Of a DNA stretch of 64,000 bases, positions 53,057 to 63,699 are shown in pieces. Every line of letters starts with the position of its first letter. Position 1 is the first letter of the stretch. Origin of the DNA: Actinomadura barringtoniae (GTDB taxonomy: Bacteria > Actinomycetota > Actinomycetes > Streptosporangiales > Streptosporangiaceae); contig NZ_JAGEOJ010000015.1 in the NCBI RefSeq assembly GCF_017573505.1, forward strand, positions 124,001-188,000, given 5' to 3'. The notes beneath the pieces were generated by a model that worked only from the letters and a program-made list of their open reading frames with translations, was not told where the DNA came from and made no database searches. The translations under genes were made by a program, and so were the position numbers.

Positions 53057-54394
53057 GTGAACCTTCGTGTCTGGAAATGGCAGTTCTGGCAGCAGATCGT
53101 GCTCGCCCTCGTCCTGGGCGTGGCCGTCGGCGCGGTGATGAACAACGCCGGCGACGGCGAGAAGCTGGCCGAGGACTGGACCGATCCATTCGGCACCGTC
53201 TACACCAGCCTGCTCAAGGTCGTCGTCGTCCCGCTGGTCTTCGCCGCGATCGTGGTGAGCATCGGGCGGCTCCGCAACGTCGGCAACGTCGCGCGCCTCA
53301 CCGGCAAGACGCTCGGCTGGTTCGTCGCCACCTCGGCGATCGCCACCGCGGTCGGCCTGGTCGTGGCGCTGATCATCAACCCGGGCGAGGGTCTCGGCAA
53401 GCTCTCCAACGAGAGCACCCCGACCGACCCGGTCACCTGGACGCAGATCCTGAAGAACCTGTTCCCGTCCAACATCGTCAAGGCGATGGCCGACGGCAAC
53501 GTGCTCGGCGTCGTCACGTTCGCCGTCCTGTTCGGCGCGGCCCTGGTCGCGATCGGCGAGCGCGGCGAGCGCCTCACCTCGATCATCGACGACCTCTACC
53601 AGGTCATGCAGAAGGTCGTCTGGTGGGTCGTGCGGCTCACCCCGATCGGCTCGTTCTTCCTGATCGCCTCGGTCGTCGCCACCTACGGCCCGAGCTCGCT
53701 GGAGCCGCTGGCCAAGTTCACCGGCGCCATCTACCTGGCCGTCGCGGTGATGCTGTTCGTCGGCTACCCGGTCCTGCTGCGCTTCGTCGGCCGTGTCTCG
53801 CCGCTGAAGTTCTTCCGCAACTCCTGGCCGGCGCTGGAGTTCGCGTTCGTCTCCTCGTCCTCGCTCGCCACCCTGCCGATCGCGCAGAAGGTGTCGATCG
53901 AGCGGAACGGCGTGCAGCGCGAGTACGCCAGCTTCGCCCAGCCGCTCGGCGCGACCATCAAGTTCGACGGCTGCGGCGCGATCTACCCGGCGGTCGCCGC
54001 GGTCTTCGTCGCGCAGTACACCGGCGCGCACCTGGGCATCGGCGAGTACGCCCTGATCGCGCTCGCCGCGATCATCGGCCAGCTCGGCACCGGCGGCACG
54101 CCGGGACCGGCGCTGGTGGCGCTCACGCTGACGCTCACCACGATCGGCCTGCCGCTGTCGGCGATCGGCTACCTGATCGCGATCGACAAGATCATCGACA
54201 TGGCCCGCACCACGCTGAACGTGGCCGGCCAGCTCACCATCCCGGTGCTGGTCGCCCGCTCGGAGGGCCTGCTGGACGAGGACGTCTTCAACGGCACCCC
54301 GCCCGACATCACCAGCGAGCCGGCCGACCGGCCCGAGGTGGAGTCCAAGCCCGAGCCGAAGCCGGACACCGTCACGGCCCCCGCTCCCGCCTGA
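53057..54394 (+). CDS. Dicarboxylate/amino acid:cation symporter family, probably cystine (TcyP-like)
   Basis: A 445-residue glutamate-transporter-fold protein using a sodium or proton gradient. The HP1 serine motif S266-S-S-S-L-A-T-L-P274 and the membrane-7 region FDGCGAIYPAVAAVFVAQ are visible. The GCGxxYPA form resembles the cystine transporters TcyP/YdjN rather than the DGTA form of DctA/GltP, and a Cys-type leader peptide precedes it, so cystine is the favoured substrate. GTG 53057 has GGAGAA 6 bases upstream. The C-terminal 35 residues are charged and Pro-rich. Confidence 0.85.
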   Translation: MNLRVWKWQFWQQIVLALVLGVAVGAVMNNAGDGEKLAEDWTDPFGTVYTSLLKVVVVPLVFAAIVVSIGRLRNVGNVARLTGKTLGWFVATSAIATAVGLVVALIINPGEGLGKLSNESTPTDPVTWTQILKNLFPSNIVKAMADGNVLGVVTFAVLFGAALVAIGERGERLTSIIDDLYQVMQKVVWWVVRLTPIGSFFLIASVVATYGPSSLEPLAKFTGAIYLAVAVMLFVGYPVLLRFVGRVSPLKFFRNSWPALEFAFVSSSSLATLPIAQKVSIERNGVQREYASFAQPLGATIKFDGCGAIYPAVAAVFVAQYTGAHLGIGEYALIALAAIIGQLGTGGTPGPALVALTLTLTTIGLPLSAIGYLIAIDKIIDMARTTLNVAGQLTIPVLVARSEGLLDEDVFNGTPPDITSEPADRPEVESKPEPKPDTVTAPAPA

Positions 54395-54494
54395 CGCGTC
54401 CGCCCGACGCACCCGTTCCAGAACGAGGGTGGCCCCGCCGCACCGGCGGGGTCACCGTCGTTCTCCGCCACTTCCTGGCATACGAGGATTGTTA

Positions 54495-54526
54495 CGCGAA
54501 ATAGTATTCGCTAATATTACTTCGCG
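54495..54526. promoter_or_regulatory. AT-rich inverted repeat, 14-bp arms, before the winged-helix gene
   Basis: CGCGAAATAGTATT (54495-54508) and AATATTACTTCGCG (54513-54526) match with two mismatches around CGCT. Markedly AT-rich compared with its surroundings and about 50 bases before the winged-helix gene start; likely operator or promoter. Confidence 0.5.
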
Positions 54527-54576
54527 GGCTACCGCCAAGCCCGTATGAGCCGCGTGACACGGAGGGGGTGTTCCCG

Positions 54577-54963
54577 GTGGAGTCCGACGACGGCAAGCCG
54601 TGGACGTTCCTCACCAACCACGCCCGGGTCCTCATCAGCATCGCCAGGGACCCGGAGATCCGGATGCGCGACATCGCCGAGGAGATCGGCATCACCGAGC
54701 GCGCGGCCCAGCTCATCATCGCCGATCTCGAAGAGGCCAAGTACCTCACCAGGACCAGGATCGGCCGCCGCAACACCTACGAGATCGATCTCGGCCGCCC
54801 GTTCCGGCATCCCGCCGAAGCGGGCAGCGACCTCGACATCGAGGTGCTGATCGACCTTTTCGTCGACCATGACCACCGGCACCGCGCTCCCACGGTGACC
54901 GGTGTGGACGACGGATCACAGACCCCGGCCGCGGCCGGGCCCATGGATGAGGACGCAGACTAG
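54577..54963 (+). CDS. Winged helix-turn-helix (MarR-like) DNA-binding protein
   Basis: A 128-residue protein with a single winged-helix domain: WTFLTNHARVLISIARDPEIRMRDIAEEIGITERAAQLIIADLEEAKYLTRTRIGRRNTYEID, followed by FRHPAEAGSDLDIEVLIDLF, a pattern common in actinomycete proteins of this type. It is followed 13 bases later by a STAS protein, so it may belong to a stress-response pair. GTG 54577 with AGGGGG 8 bases upstream is preferred to GTG 54568. Confidence 0.82.
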   Translation: MESDDGKPWTFLTNHARVLISIARDPEIRMRDIAEEIGITERAAQLIIADLEEAKYLTRTRIGRRNTYEIDLGRPFRHPAEAGSDLDIEVLIDLFVDHDHRHRAPTVTGVDDGSQTPAAAGPMDEDAD

Positions 54964-54976
54964 GGAGGGTCCGCGG

Positions 54977-55357
54977 ATGTCCGTTCAGGACGGGCTGACC
55001 GTACAGGTGACCAAGCTCGCGGTGTACGCGCTGGTGACGGCGGTCGGATCGATCGACTTCGGGAGCCACAGGACGATGTCGGATCGGCTTCACGATGCCC
55101 TGGACATGACCAGGGTGGCCGTGATCGTGGATCTCAGCGGCGTCGACTTCTGCGACTCCAGCGGGCTGAACTCGCTGGCGCGCGGCGCGAGCCAGGCCAG
55201 GGCCCGCGGCCTGACCCTGGTGGCGGTCGGGCTCCAGGGCCGTGTCGAACGCCTCTTCGCCGTCACGCATCTGGACCGTGCCCTGTTCGCGCACCCCACG
55301 CTGGAGGACGCGGTCCGGTGGCTGGAGGACGGCAGCCAGAACCCCGGCGTCTCCTGA
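54977..55357 (+). CDS. STAS-domain anti-sigma factor antagonist
   Basis: A 126-residue SpoIIAA/RsbV-like protein. The phosphorylation site lies in VDFCD60-S61-S62-G63; the order GSIDFGSHRTMSDRL and VAVIVDLSGVDFCDSSGLNSL is typical. Unphosphorylated it would bind an anti-sigma kinase; no such kinase is in the window. GGGAGGG lies about 8 bases before the ATG. Same operon as the winged-helix gene. Confidence 0.87.
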   Translation: MSVQDGLTVQVTKLAVYALVTAVGSIDFGSHRTMSDRLHDALDMTRVAVIVDLSGVDFCDSSGLNSLARGASQARARGLTLVAVGLQGRVERLFAVTHLDRALFAHPTLEDAVRWLEDGSQNPGVS

Positions 55358-55543
55358 CCGGCGTCTCCTAAGCGGCGCGCGCCGGCCAGACCTCAAAGAT
55401 AGGAACCGCCCATGCGCCGGGCGTCACCGTCTGGGGGGCGCAAACAGGTGATCAAGCGCTGGGCGGCGCGCGGAGTGTCGGTTGGGCGGCGACCCCCTCA
55501 AGATCGTTTTCTCAAGATCGTCCCCTGGATCGAGGAGGAAACG

Positions 55544-56227
55544 TTGCCACGCGCGTCTTTGATGGTCGTCATGCTCGGCGCCGGTCTGGCCGCCACGTGC
55601 GGCACCTGCGGCACGGCGTTCGCCGACGGTCCCACGCTGCCGGCGAACGCCCGGGGCACCACGCTCACGATCTCCCCGGCGAGGGTGAGGCCCGGGGCGC
55701 CGCTCGCGCTCCGGGTCCGCTGCATGACGCACGTCGGCGGTACGACGTCCATCCGGGTCGTCTCCCCCTCGTTCCCCACGCTGACCGGCGGCGGGCAGCA
55801 GCGCGCCTTCAAGCCGCAGGTCGACCCGGCGGCCAAGCCCGGCACCTACACCGTGCGGGCCGTGTGCCGCACGAAGGGCGCGTACGTCGCCAAGAGCCCC
55901 GCCGCAGACCTGGCCACCTTCGTCGTCGAGGCGCCCCCGGCGCCGCCCGCGCCGAAGCGGCGTTCCGGACCGCCGCTGGCCAAGGCCGGGCCGGCACAGC
56001 GGGCGGGCATGGCGCAGACCCGCGCGGGCCTCGCGAGCAAGGCCGCCGGCAGGCACGCCGCCAAGCCCGGCAAGGCGACGCAGACCAGCAAGGTGCCGGT
56101 GGGCGCGGCGGCGACGGGCGGCGGCCCTGTCGACGACCACAGCGGGCTTCTCCTGGGCGGACTGGCGCTGACGCTGGCGGGCCTCGGCACGGGCGCCGGG
56201 CTCGGGATCGCCCGGCGCCGTGCATGA
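55544..56227 (+). CDS. Secreted, C-terminally anchored protein in sortase operon
   Basis: A 227-residue exported protein with a signal peptide (about 1-28, ends TAFADG), a beta-rich domain (TLTISPARVRPGAPLALRVRC, GTYTVRAVC), a long Ala/Lys/Pro-rich linker (120-195), and a C-terminal membrane helix (LLLGGLALTLAGLGTGAGLGIA) ending in RRRA. No LPXTG or LAXTG sorting signal is seen. The start is TTG 55544 with AGGAGG 5 bases upstream. The sortase ATG overlaps its stop (ATGA), so it is likely the sortase's partner or substrate. A CTCAAGATCGT direct repeat (55497 and 55511) lies upstream. Confidence 0.75.
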   Translation: MPRASLMVVMLGAGLAATCGTCGTAFADGPTLPANARGTTLTISPARVRPGAPLALRVRCMTHVGGTTSIRVVSPSFPTLTGGGQQRAFKPQVDPAAKPGTYTVRAVCRTKGAYVAKSPAADLATFVVEAPPAPPAPKRRSGPPLAKAGPAQRAGMAQTRAGLASKAAGRHAAKPGKATQTSKVPVGAAATGGGPVDDHSGLLLGGLALTLAGLGTGAGLGIARRRA

Positions 56228-56862
56228 AGGCGACCTCTCGCGGGATCGCCGTCGGCGCCGCCGTTCTGGCCACGTTCACCGGCCTGTGCATGACCGGCTG
56301 GGCGATGGCGCACTCCCCCGGGTCCATCCCGCCACCCCCGGCCCAGGAGCAGAAGCAGGAGCAGAAGCACTCCGCGTCCGCGGCTCCTAGCCCGTCCAAG
56401 CCCGCCGCCAAGGCGGAACCGGCCCGCCTGGTCATCGGCAAGATCGGCGTCGACGCCCCGGTGTCGCCGGTCGGCCTGCAGCGCGACGGCAGCGTCCAGG
56501 TGCCGCCGCTCGCCCACCTGGGCCGGGTCGGCTGGTACCGCTACGGCCCCGCCCCCGGCGAACGCGGGCCCGCCGTCCTGCTCGGCCACGTCGACTCGGG
56601 GCGCGGCGGACCCGGGGTCTTCTTCCGGCTCCACGCCCTCAAGCCCGGCGATCCCATCCGCGTGACCCGTTCCGACCGTACGGCCGTGCGCTTCCAGGTC
56701 ACCTCGGTCGAGGACGTTCCGAAGCAGCGCTTCCCGACCGCCCGCGTCTACGGCGACCTCGACCACGCGGGCCTGCGGCTCATCACGTGCGGCGGAACGT
56801 TCGACCGGGCCCGCGCCTCCTACACCCGCAACATCATCGTGTGGGCGAGGCGTTCGGCCTGA
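56224..56862 (+). CDS. Class F sortase
   Basis: A 212-residue membrane-anchored transpeptidase that would attach proteins to the wall. A signal-anchor (about 7-30) and Pro/Gln linker are followed by the sortase domain with catalytic H122 (LLGHVDSG), C189 (LITCGGTFD) and R202 (YTRNIIVWA). Length and motif spacing fit class F (DUF-type actinobacterial sortases). ATGA overlap with the preceding secreted-protein gene. Confidence 0.88.
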   Translation: MKATSRGIAVGAAVLATFTGLCMTGWAMAHSPGSIPPPPAQEQKQEQKHSASAAPSPSKPAAKAEPARLVIGKIGVDAPVSPVGLQRDGSVQVPPLAHLGRVGWYRYGPAPGERGPAVLLGHVDSGRGGPGVFFRLHALKPGDPIRVTRSDRTAVRFQVTSVEDVPKQRFPTARVYGDLDHAGLRLITCGGTFDRARASYTRNIIVWARRSA

Positions 56863-56915
56863 TCAAGCCCCTGAACGGGCCTGACCGGTGGGCCTGAGCG
56901 GCCTGAGCGGCCTGA

Positions 56916-57362
56916 TCAGACCGCCAGGTTGGCGTGCAGGGTGATGGCGTACGCCGGGCCCGGATTGGTGAGCTCGTGCGTGTGCCCGCCCCCGTGAACG
57001 CGCACCCGGTTGGCCCGCGACGCTCTCCACTCGGTGACGCCGTCGGCGGCGATCCGCACCTCGGCCATCTCGCCCGCGATCACCGTGCTGACCTCCGTTC
57101 CGGCGTGGTCGTGCACGTCGGTGCGGTGGCCGGGCGGCCAGGTGGTCAGCCACAACTGGATGCCGTCCACCGAGTCCAGCGGCACCCGCACCGGGCCGCC
57201 GGGCTCGAACCGCACCAGGTGCCACCACTCGCCCGGCCGCGCGGCCAGGGCGTGGATGCGCGAGGCGAGCTGCCCCACGGTCGGCGGACGGCGCACGGCG
57301 GCACCCCCGTGAAGGGCGTCCTGACCACGCATAGTGATATCGGGAACCATGTCCAGGTTCAC
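56916..57362 (-). CDS. Cupin protein of the cysteine dioxygenase type
   Basis: A ~148-residue cupin: LWLTTWPPGHRTDVHDHAGTEVSTVIAGEMAEVRI carries the first metal motif (H-D-H...E), and GGHTHELTNPGPAYAITLH has the second His. The pattern is close to cysteine dioxygenase-like proteins, which oxidise thiols; the residue for the Cys-Tyr link was not verified. The GTG at 57362 is picked because AAGGA lies 7 bases upstream; TTG 57392 is possible. Confidence 0.72.
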   Translation of the reverse strand: MNLDMVPDITMRGQDALHGGAAVRRPPTVGQLASRIHALAARPGEWWHLVRFEPGGPVRVPLDSVDGIQLWLTTWPPGHRTDVHDHAGTEVSTVIAGEMAEVRIAADGVTEWRASRANRVRVHGGGHTHELTNPGPAYAITLHANLAV

Positions 57363-57709
57363 AGAGAGGTCCTTCGAAAGCTCAGAGATCAAAAGAGAGG
57401 TCGAGCAGACCCGGGGAAGCCGTCACCCGGTCAGAGTGCGCGCTGAGGGGAAAAGTTCAGCGACGACACGAAGGACAAGCAAGACACAGCGCGCTGGCCG
57501 CGCGGCGAAGGGCCACGGGGCTGCTGAGAGAGATACGCGCTGGCACGAGCACAAGGAGACACTCCGCTACGCAGAGTTGTCAAGTCGAACACTGAAGATC
57601 ACTGGACGCCCCCCGTTAACGGCCCGGCCACATTGGGGCCTGGCCAGGGACGCCGCACGGAGAGAGCATGCGGCCGGAACCTGTGTGGAACGTGTGATCG
57701 GAGTCGTCC
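57363..57709. other. Divergent region between cupin and PhoD genes
   Basis: No gene seen in these 347 bases. The left part (57370-57600) is purine-rich and less GC-rich than its surroundings, as expected for promoter DNA; I found no convincing paired -35/-10 and no clear PHO box for the phosphatase gene. Confidence 0.35.
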
Positions 57710-59287
57710 ATGGAGCTGGACCGTCGGAATCTCTTGCGCGGCGGGCTGATCGCGGGCGGTGGCGCCGCGCTCGGCCTCTTCGGCGAAGGAGGCGCGGCAT
57801 CGGCGAGCGCCCGTACGAGCGCGCCGGGCCTGATCCGTACGGGACGCCCGGGATTCACCAGCGGCGTCCAGAGCGGCGACGCGACCGCCCACGAGGCGGT
57901 CATCTGGGCGCGCGCCGACCGGCCCGCCCGGATGCTGGTGGACGTGAGCCGCCGCCCGGACTTCAAGCACGCCGCCCAGGTCCGCGGCCCGGTCCTCACC
58001 CCGGACACCGACCTCACCGGCAAGACGTTCCTCCGCGGCCTGCCCGCCGGCGAGGAGCTGCACTACCGCGTGCGCCTCGCCGACCTGGACCGCCACTCGG
58101 TGGTCTCCGCGCCCACCACGGGCCGCCTGCGCACCGCGCCCCGGCACCGCGCCGACATCGGCTTCGTCTGGTCGGGCGACCTGGCCGGGCAGGGCTGGGG
58201 CATCAACCCCGACATCGGCGGCTACCGCATCTTCACGTCCATGGCGGCCCTCGACCCGGACTTCTTCCTGTGCAGCGGCGACCTGGTCTACTCCGACGGC
58301 CCGCTCACCGAAACGGTGAAGCTCCCCGACGGCAGCACGTACCGCAACCTCGTCACGGCCGAGAAGACCAAGGTCGCCGAGACCCTCGCCGAGTACCGCG
58401 GCCAGTTCCGTTACAACCTCCAGGACGTCAACCTCCGGGCGTTCAACGCCAAGGTCCCCTGGATCTACCAGTGGGACGACCACGAGGTGCTGAACAACTG
58501 GTACCCGGGCGAGGTCATCGACCGCCCCGGCTACACCGAGAAGAACGTCGACGTCCTCGCCGCCCGCGCCCGCCGCGCGATGTTCGAGTACACCCCCATC
58601 GCCGTCCAGGCCGCCAAGGGCGGACGCGTCTACCGCAAGATCTCCTACGGCCCGCTCCTGGACGTCTTCGTCCTCGACATGCGCACCTACAAGAGCCCCA
58701 ACAACGCGGGCACCGACCCCAACCAGGTCGACGGCCTACTGGGCTCCGAACAGCTCGCGTGGCTCAAGAAGGAACTGCGCCGTTCCAAGGCCACCTGGAA
58801 GGTCATCGCCAACGACCTGCCCATCGGCCTGGTCGTCCCCGACACCACCGAGGGCAAGCCCAACCAGGAGTCCTCCTCCCAGGGCGACAACGGCCTCCCC
58901 CTCGGCCGCGAGCGCGAGATCGCCGACCTGCTCTCGTACGCCAAGAAGAACCACGTCAAGAACATGGTCTGGCTGACCGCCGACGTCCACTACACCGCGG
59001 CCCACTACTACGACCCCTCCAAGGCCGCCTTCAAGGACTTCGACCCCTTCTGGGAGTTCGTCTCCGGCCCCCTGAACGCCGGCGCCTTCGGCCCCAACAA
59101 CCTCGACGGCACGTTCGGGCCGCAGCTGAAGTTCCAGCAGGCGCCGCCGCACGCCAACACCTCCCCCGCCGAGGGCTTCCAGTTCTTCGGCGAGGTGGCC
59201 ATCGACGCCCACGACGAGTCCCTGACCGTCCGCCTCCACGACATGGACGGCAAGACGCTCTACACCCAGTCCCTCGACCCGAGGTAG
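57710..59287 (+). CDS. phoD: Alkaline phosphatase D, Tat-exported
   Basis: A 525-residue phosphodiesterase/phosphatase secreted to scavenge phosphate. The Tat signal is DRRNLLRGG near the start (R5-R6). The PhoD fold is visible in GFTSGVQSGDATAHEAVIWARAD, FFLCSGDLVYSDGPL, WIYQWDDHEVLNNW (metal ligands) and VWLTADVHYTAAHYY. It follows a divergent region with no obvious PHO box. Single gene. Confidence 0.9.
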   Translation: MELDRRNLLRGGLIAGGGAALGLFGEGGAASASARTSAPGLIRTGRPGFTSGVQSGDATAHEAVIWARADRPARMLVDVSRRPDFKHAAQVRGPVLTPDTDLTGKTFLRGLPAGEELHYRVRLADLDRHSVVSAPTTGRLRTAPRHRADIGFVWSGDLAGQGWGINPDIGGYRIFTSMAALDPDFFLCSGDLVYSDGPLTETVKLPDGSTYRNLVTAEKTKVAETLAEYRGQFRYNLQDVNLRAFNAKVPWIYQWDDHEVLNNWYPGEVIDRPGYTEKNVDVLAARARRAMFEYTPIAVQAAKGGRVYRKISYGPLLDVFVLDMRTYKSPNNAGTDPNQVDGLLGSEQLAWLKKELRRSKATWKVIANDLPIGLVVPDTTEGKPNQESSSQGDNGLPLGREREIADLLSYAKKNHVKNMVWLTADVHYTAAHYYDPSKAAFKDFDPFWEFVSGPLNAGAFGPNNLDGTFGPQLKFQQAPPHANTSPAEGFQFFGEVAIDAHDESLTVRLHDMDGKTLYTQSLDPR

Positions 59288-59699
59288 CGCGAGGGGGGCT
59301 GGGGTGTGCGCGGGGGGGTCAGGCCCGTGCAACGTGGTTGCAACGTTCGGTGGGAGAACATCCCCTTGCGGACCCCGGAGGGGAATGCGGGAACTCGCGT
59401 CCGCGTCAGCGCCGTACTGCACACCCCGTGCATCCCCACGGCGCGGACGTGGACGTCCCCGCGTCCACCGGGCGATGAGTCGTGCGCACGGGCCGTCCAC
59501 GGCCGCGTTCCAGGCGCGAACTCGCAGGAAAACGGCCGCTTCGAGGGCTAGTACAGGATTCAACCTAGGCATACGTTCAGAAGGTCGCCCTCCTTCGGCC
59601 GGAGGTGGCCCCGATGCCGCGGCCCGCCCAGCGCGCTCCTCCCACAGAGACGTCTCTCCCCAGCACCAGACCCACCCCGAGACGTCCCTGGGAGAACGA
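59288..59699. promoter_or_regulatory. Region upstream of the molybdenum hydroxylase operon
   Basis: No gene seen in these 412 bases. A perfect inverted repeat TGCAAC-GTG-GTTGCA (59328-59342), followed by another CAACGTT, lies soon after the phoD stop and looks like an operator. A GGGAG ribosome site precedes the coxS start. No confident promoter hexamers. Confidence 0.4.
59328..59342. promoter_or_regulatory. Perfect inverted repeat TGCAACGTGGTTGCA
   Basis: Six-base arms around GTG, a form used by LacI/GntR-type regulators, about 360 bases before the coxS start. Regulator unknown; distance makes its target uncertain. Confidence 0.35.
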
Positions 59700-60220
59700 A
59701 TGCCACGTATCCGCGTCGAGGTCGACGGTGTGACGTATGAGGACGACGTCGAACCGCGCCTCCTTCTCGTGCACTATCTGCGTGACCGACTGGGGAAGGT
59801 CGGCACCCCCATCGGCTGCGACACCACCAACTGCGGCGCCTGCACCGTTCTCCTCGACGGGATGAGCGTCAAGAGCTGCTCGGTGTTCGCCGTCCAGGCC
59901 GACGAACGCGCCGTCACCACCGTCGAGGGGCTGGGCATCAACGGCCAGAACCATCCGATGCAGCAGGCCTTCCATGAGGAGCACGCGCTGCAGTGCGGGT
60001 TCTGCACCCCGGGCATGATCATGGCCTCGATCGACCTGCTCCGCGAGAACGCCGACCCCTCCGAGGACGAGGTCCGCGAGGGGCTCGAAGGCAACCTGTG
60101 CCGGTGCACCGGCTACCAGAACATCGTGCGCGCCGTGCGCAAGGCGGCGAGCGACATGCGGCAGGCCGAGCGCCCTGTTTCGCCCCCACGGCTACGCCCC
60201 GCCACCCCCGAGGTGACGCC

Positions 60221-60224
<4 letters not shown>
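59700..60224 (+). CDS. [2Fe-2S] small subunit of a molybdenum hydroxylase (CoxS-like)
   Basis: A 174-residue electron-transfer subunit of the xanthine dehydrogenase/CODH family. The plant-type cluster uses C40-x4-C45-x2-C48...C60 (GCDTTNCGACTVLLDG), and the helical-domain cluster C99-GF-C102 and C134-R-C136 (CRCTGYQNI). It transfers electrons from the molybdenum site to FAD. GGGAG lies 5 bases before the ATG. First gene of a coxS-L-M operon (order small, large, medium), each gene overlapping the next by ATGA. Confidence 0.93.
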
Positions 60225-62664
<2,440 letters not shown>

Positions 62665-62668
<4 letters not shown>

Positions 62669-63525
62669 TCCCGGCGGCATTCGACTACGTCCGGCCGACC
62701 TCGATCGAGGAGGCGGTCACCGCGCTGGCCGAGGCGGGCGAGGACGCCAAGGTGCTGGCGGGCGGGCAGAGCCTGATGCCGCTGCTGCGGCTCCGGCTGG
62801 CCTACCCCGACGCGCTGATCGACCTCGACCGGGTCGACTCGCTGCGGCAGATCCGTTCGGAGAACGGCGACCTGTTCATCGGCGCGATGGCCACGCACCA
62901 CCAGGTGATGCGCGACCCGCTCGTGCTGGAGCACGTGCCGCTGATCGCCAAGGCGACGGCGACCGTGGCCGACCCGGCCGTACGGCATCGCGGCACGTTC
63001 GGCGGGTCGCTCGCGCACGCCGACCCGGCCGGCGACCTGCCCGCGGTGGCGCTCGCGCTGGACGCGGTGTTCGTCGTGCGCTCGGCCGAACGCGGCGACC
63101 GGGAGATCCCGGCGGCGGAGTTCTTCGTCGACTGGATGACCTCGGCGATGGAGCCCGACGAGCTGCTCATCGGGGTGCGGGTGCCCAAGCTCGGCCCGGC
63201 CTGGGGCGTGCACTACGAGAAGTTCCACCGGACGGCGCAGGCCTGGGCGATCGTCGGCGTCGCGTGCGCGGTGCGGCGTGAACGCGGCGCCATCGAGGAC
63301 GCGCGGGTCGCGCTCACCAACATGGGCCCGACGCCGTACCGCGCCACCGAGGTCGAGCGCTTCATCGAGGGGCGCACGGTCTCGGAGAACTCCTTCACGG
63401 CGGCGGCCGAACGCGCCGCCGAGGGAGCCTCGCCGCCCGACGACCTGAACGGGTCCGCGGAGTACCGGCGCCACCTGGCCCGGGTGCTCACCGCGCGGGC
63501 GCTCACCACGGCCGCCACGGTGTGA
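62665..63525 (+). CDS. FAD-binding medium subunit of molybdenum hydroxylase (CoxM-like)
   Basis: A 286-residue FAD subunit that passes electrons from the iron-sulfur subunit. KVLAGGQSLMPLLRLRLA (pyrophosphate loop) and RHRGTFGGSLAHADPAGDLP (isoalloxazine loop) are family hallmarks. Overlaps the large-subunit stop. A strong terminator follows. Confidence 0.92.
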
Positions 63526-63532
63526 CGAACGG

Positions 63533-63585
63533 GATCGGGCGGCCGGACCCACAAGCCCCCGGGGGTTCCGGCCGCCCGATCTTTT
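63533..63585 (+). terminator. Rho-independent terminator after coxM
   Basis: GATCGGGCGGCCGGA (63533-63547) pairs perfectly with TCCGGCCGCCCGATC (63567-63581), followed by TTTT. It lies 7 bases after the stop of the medium subunit gene. Confidence 0.9.
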
Positions 63586-63699
63586 CGCGCGGCCCGCCCC
63601 GCCACCGCCGGATGTGATCCTCACCAGGCGGTCTGGCGGCCGGGCCGGTGACGGTCGTAGGGTCTCGGCAAGCCCCCTCCGAGGAAGAGGACCCCCACC

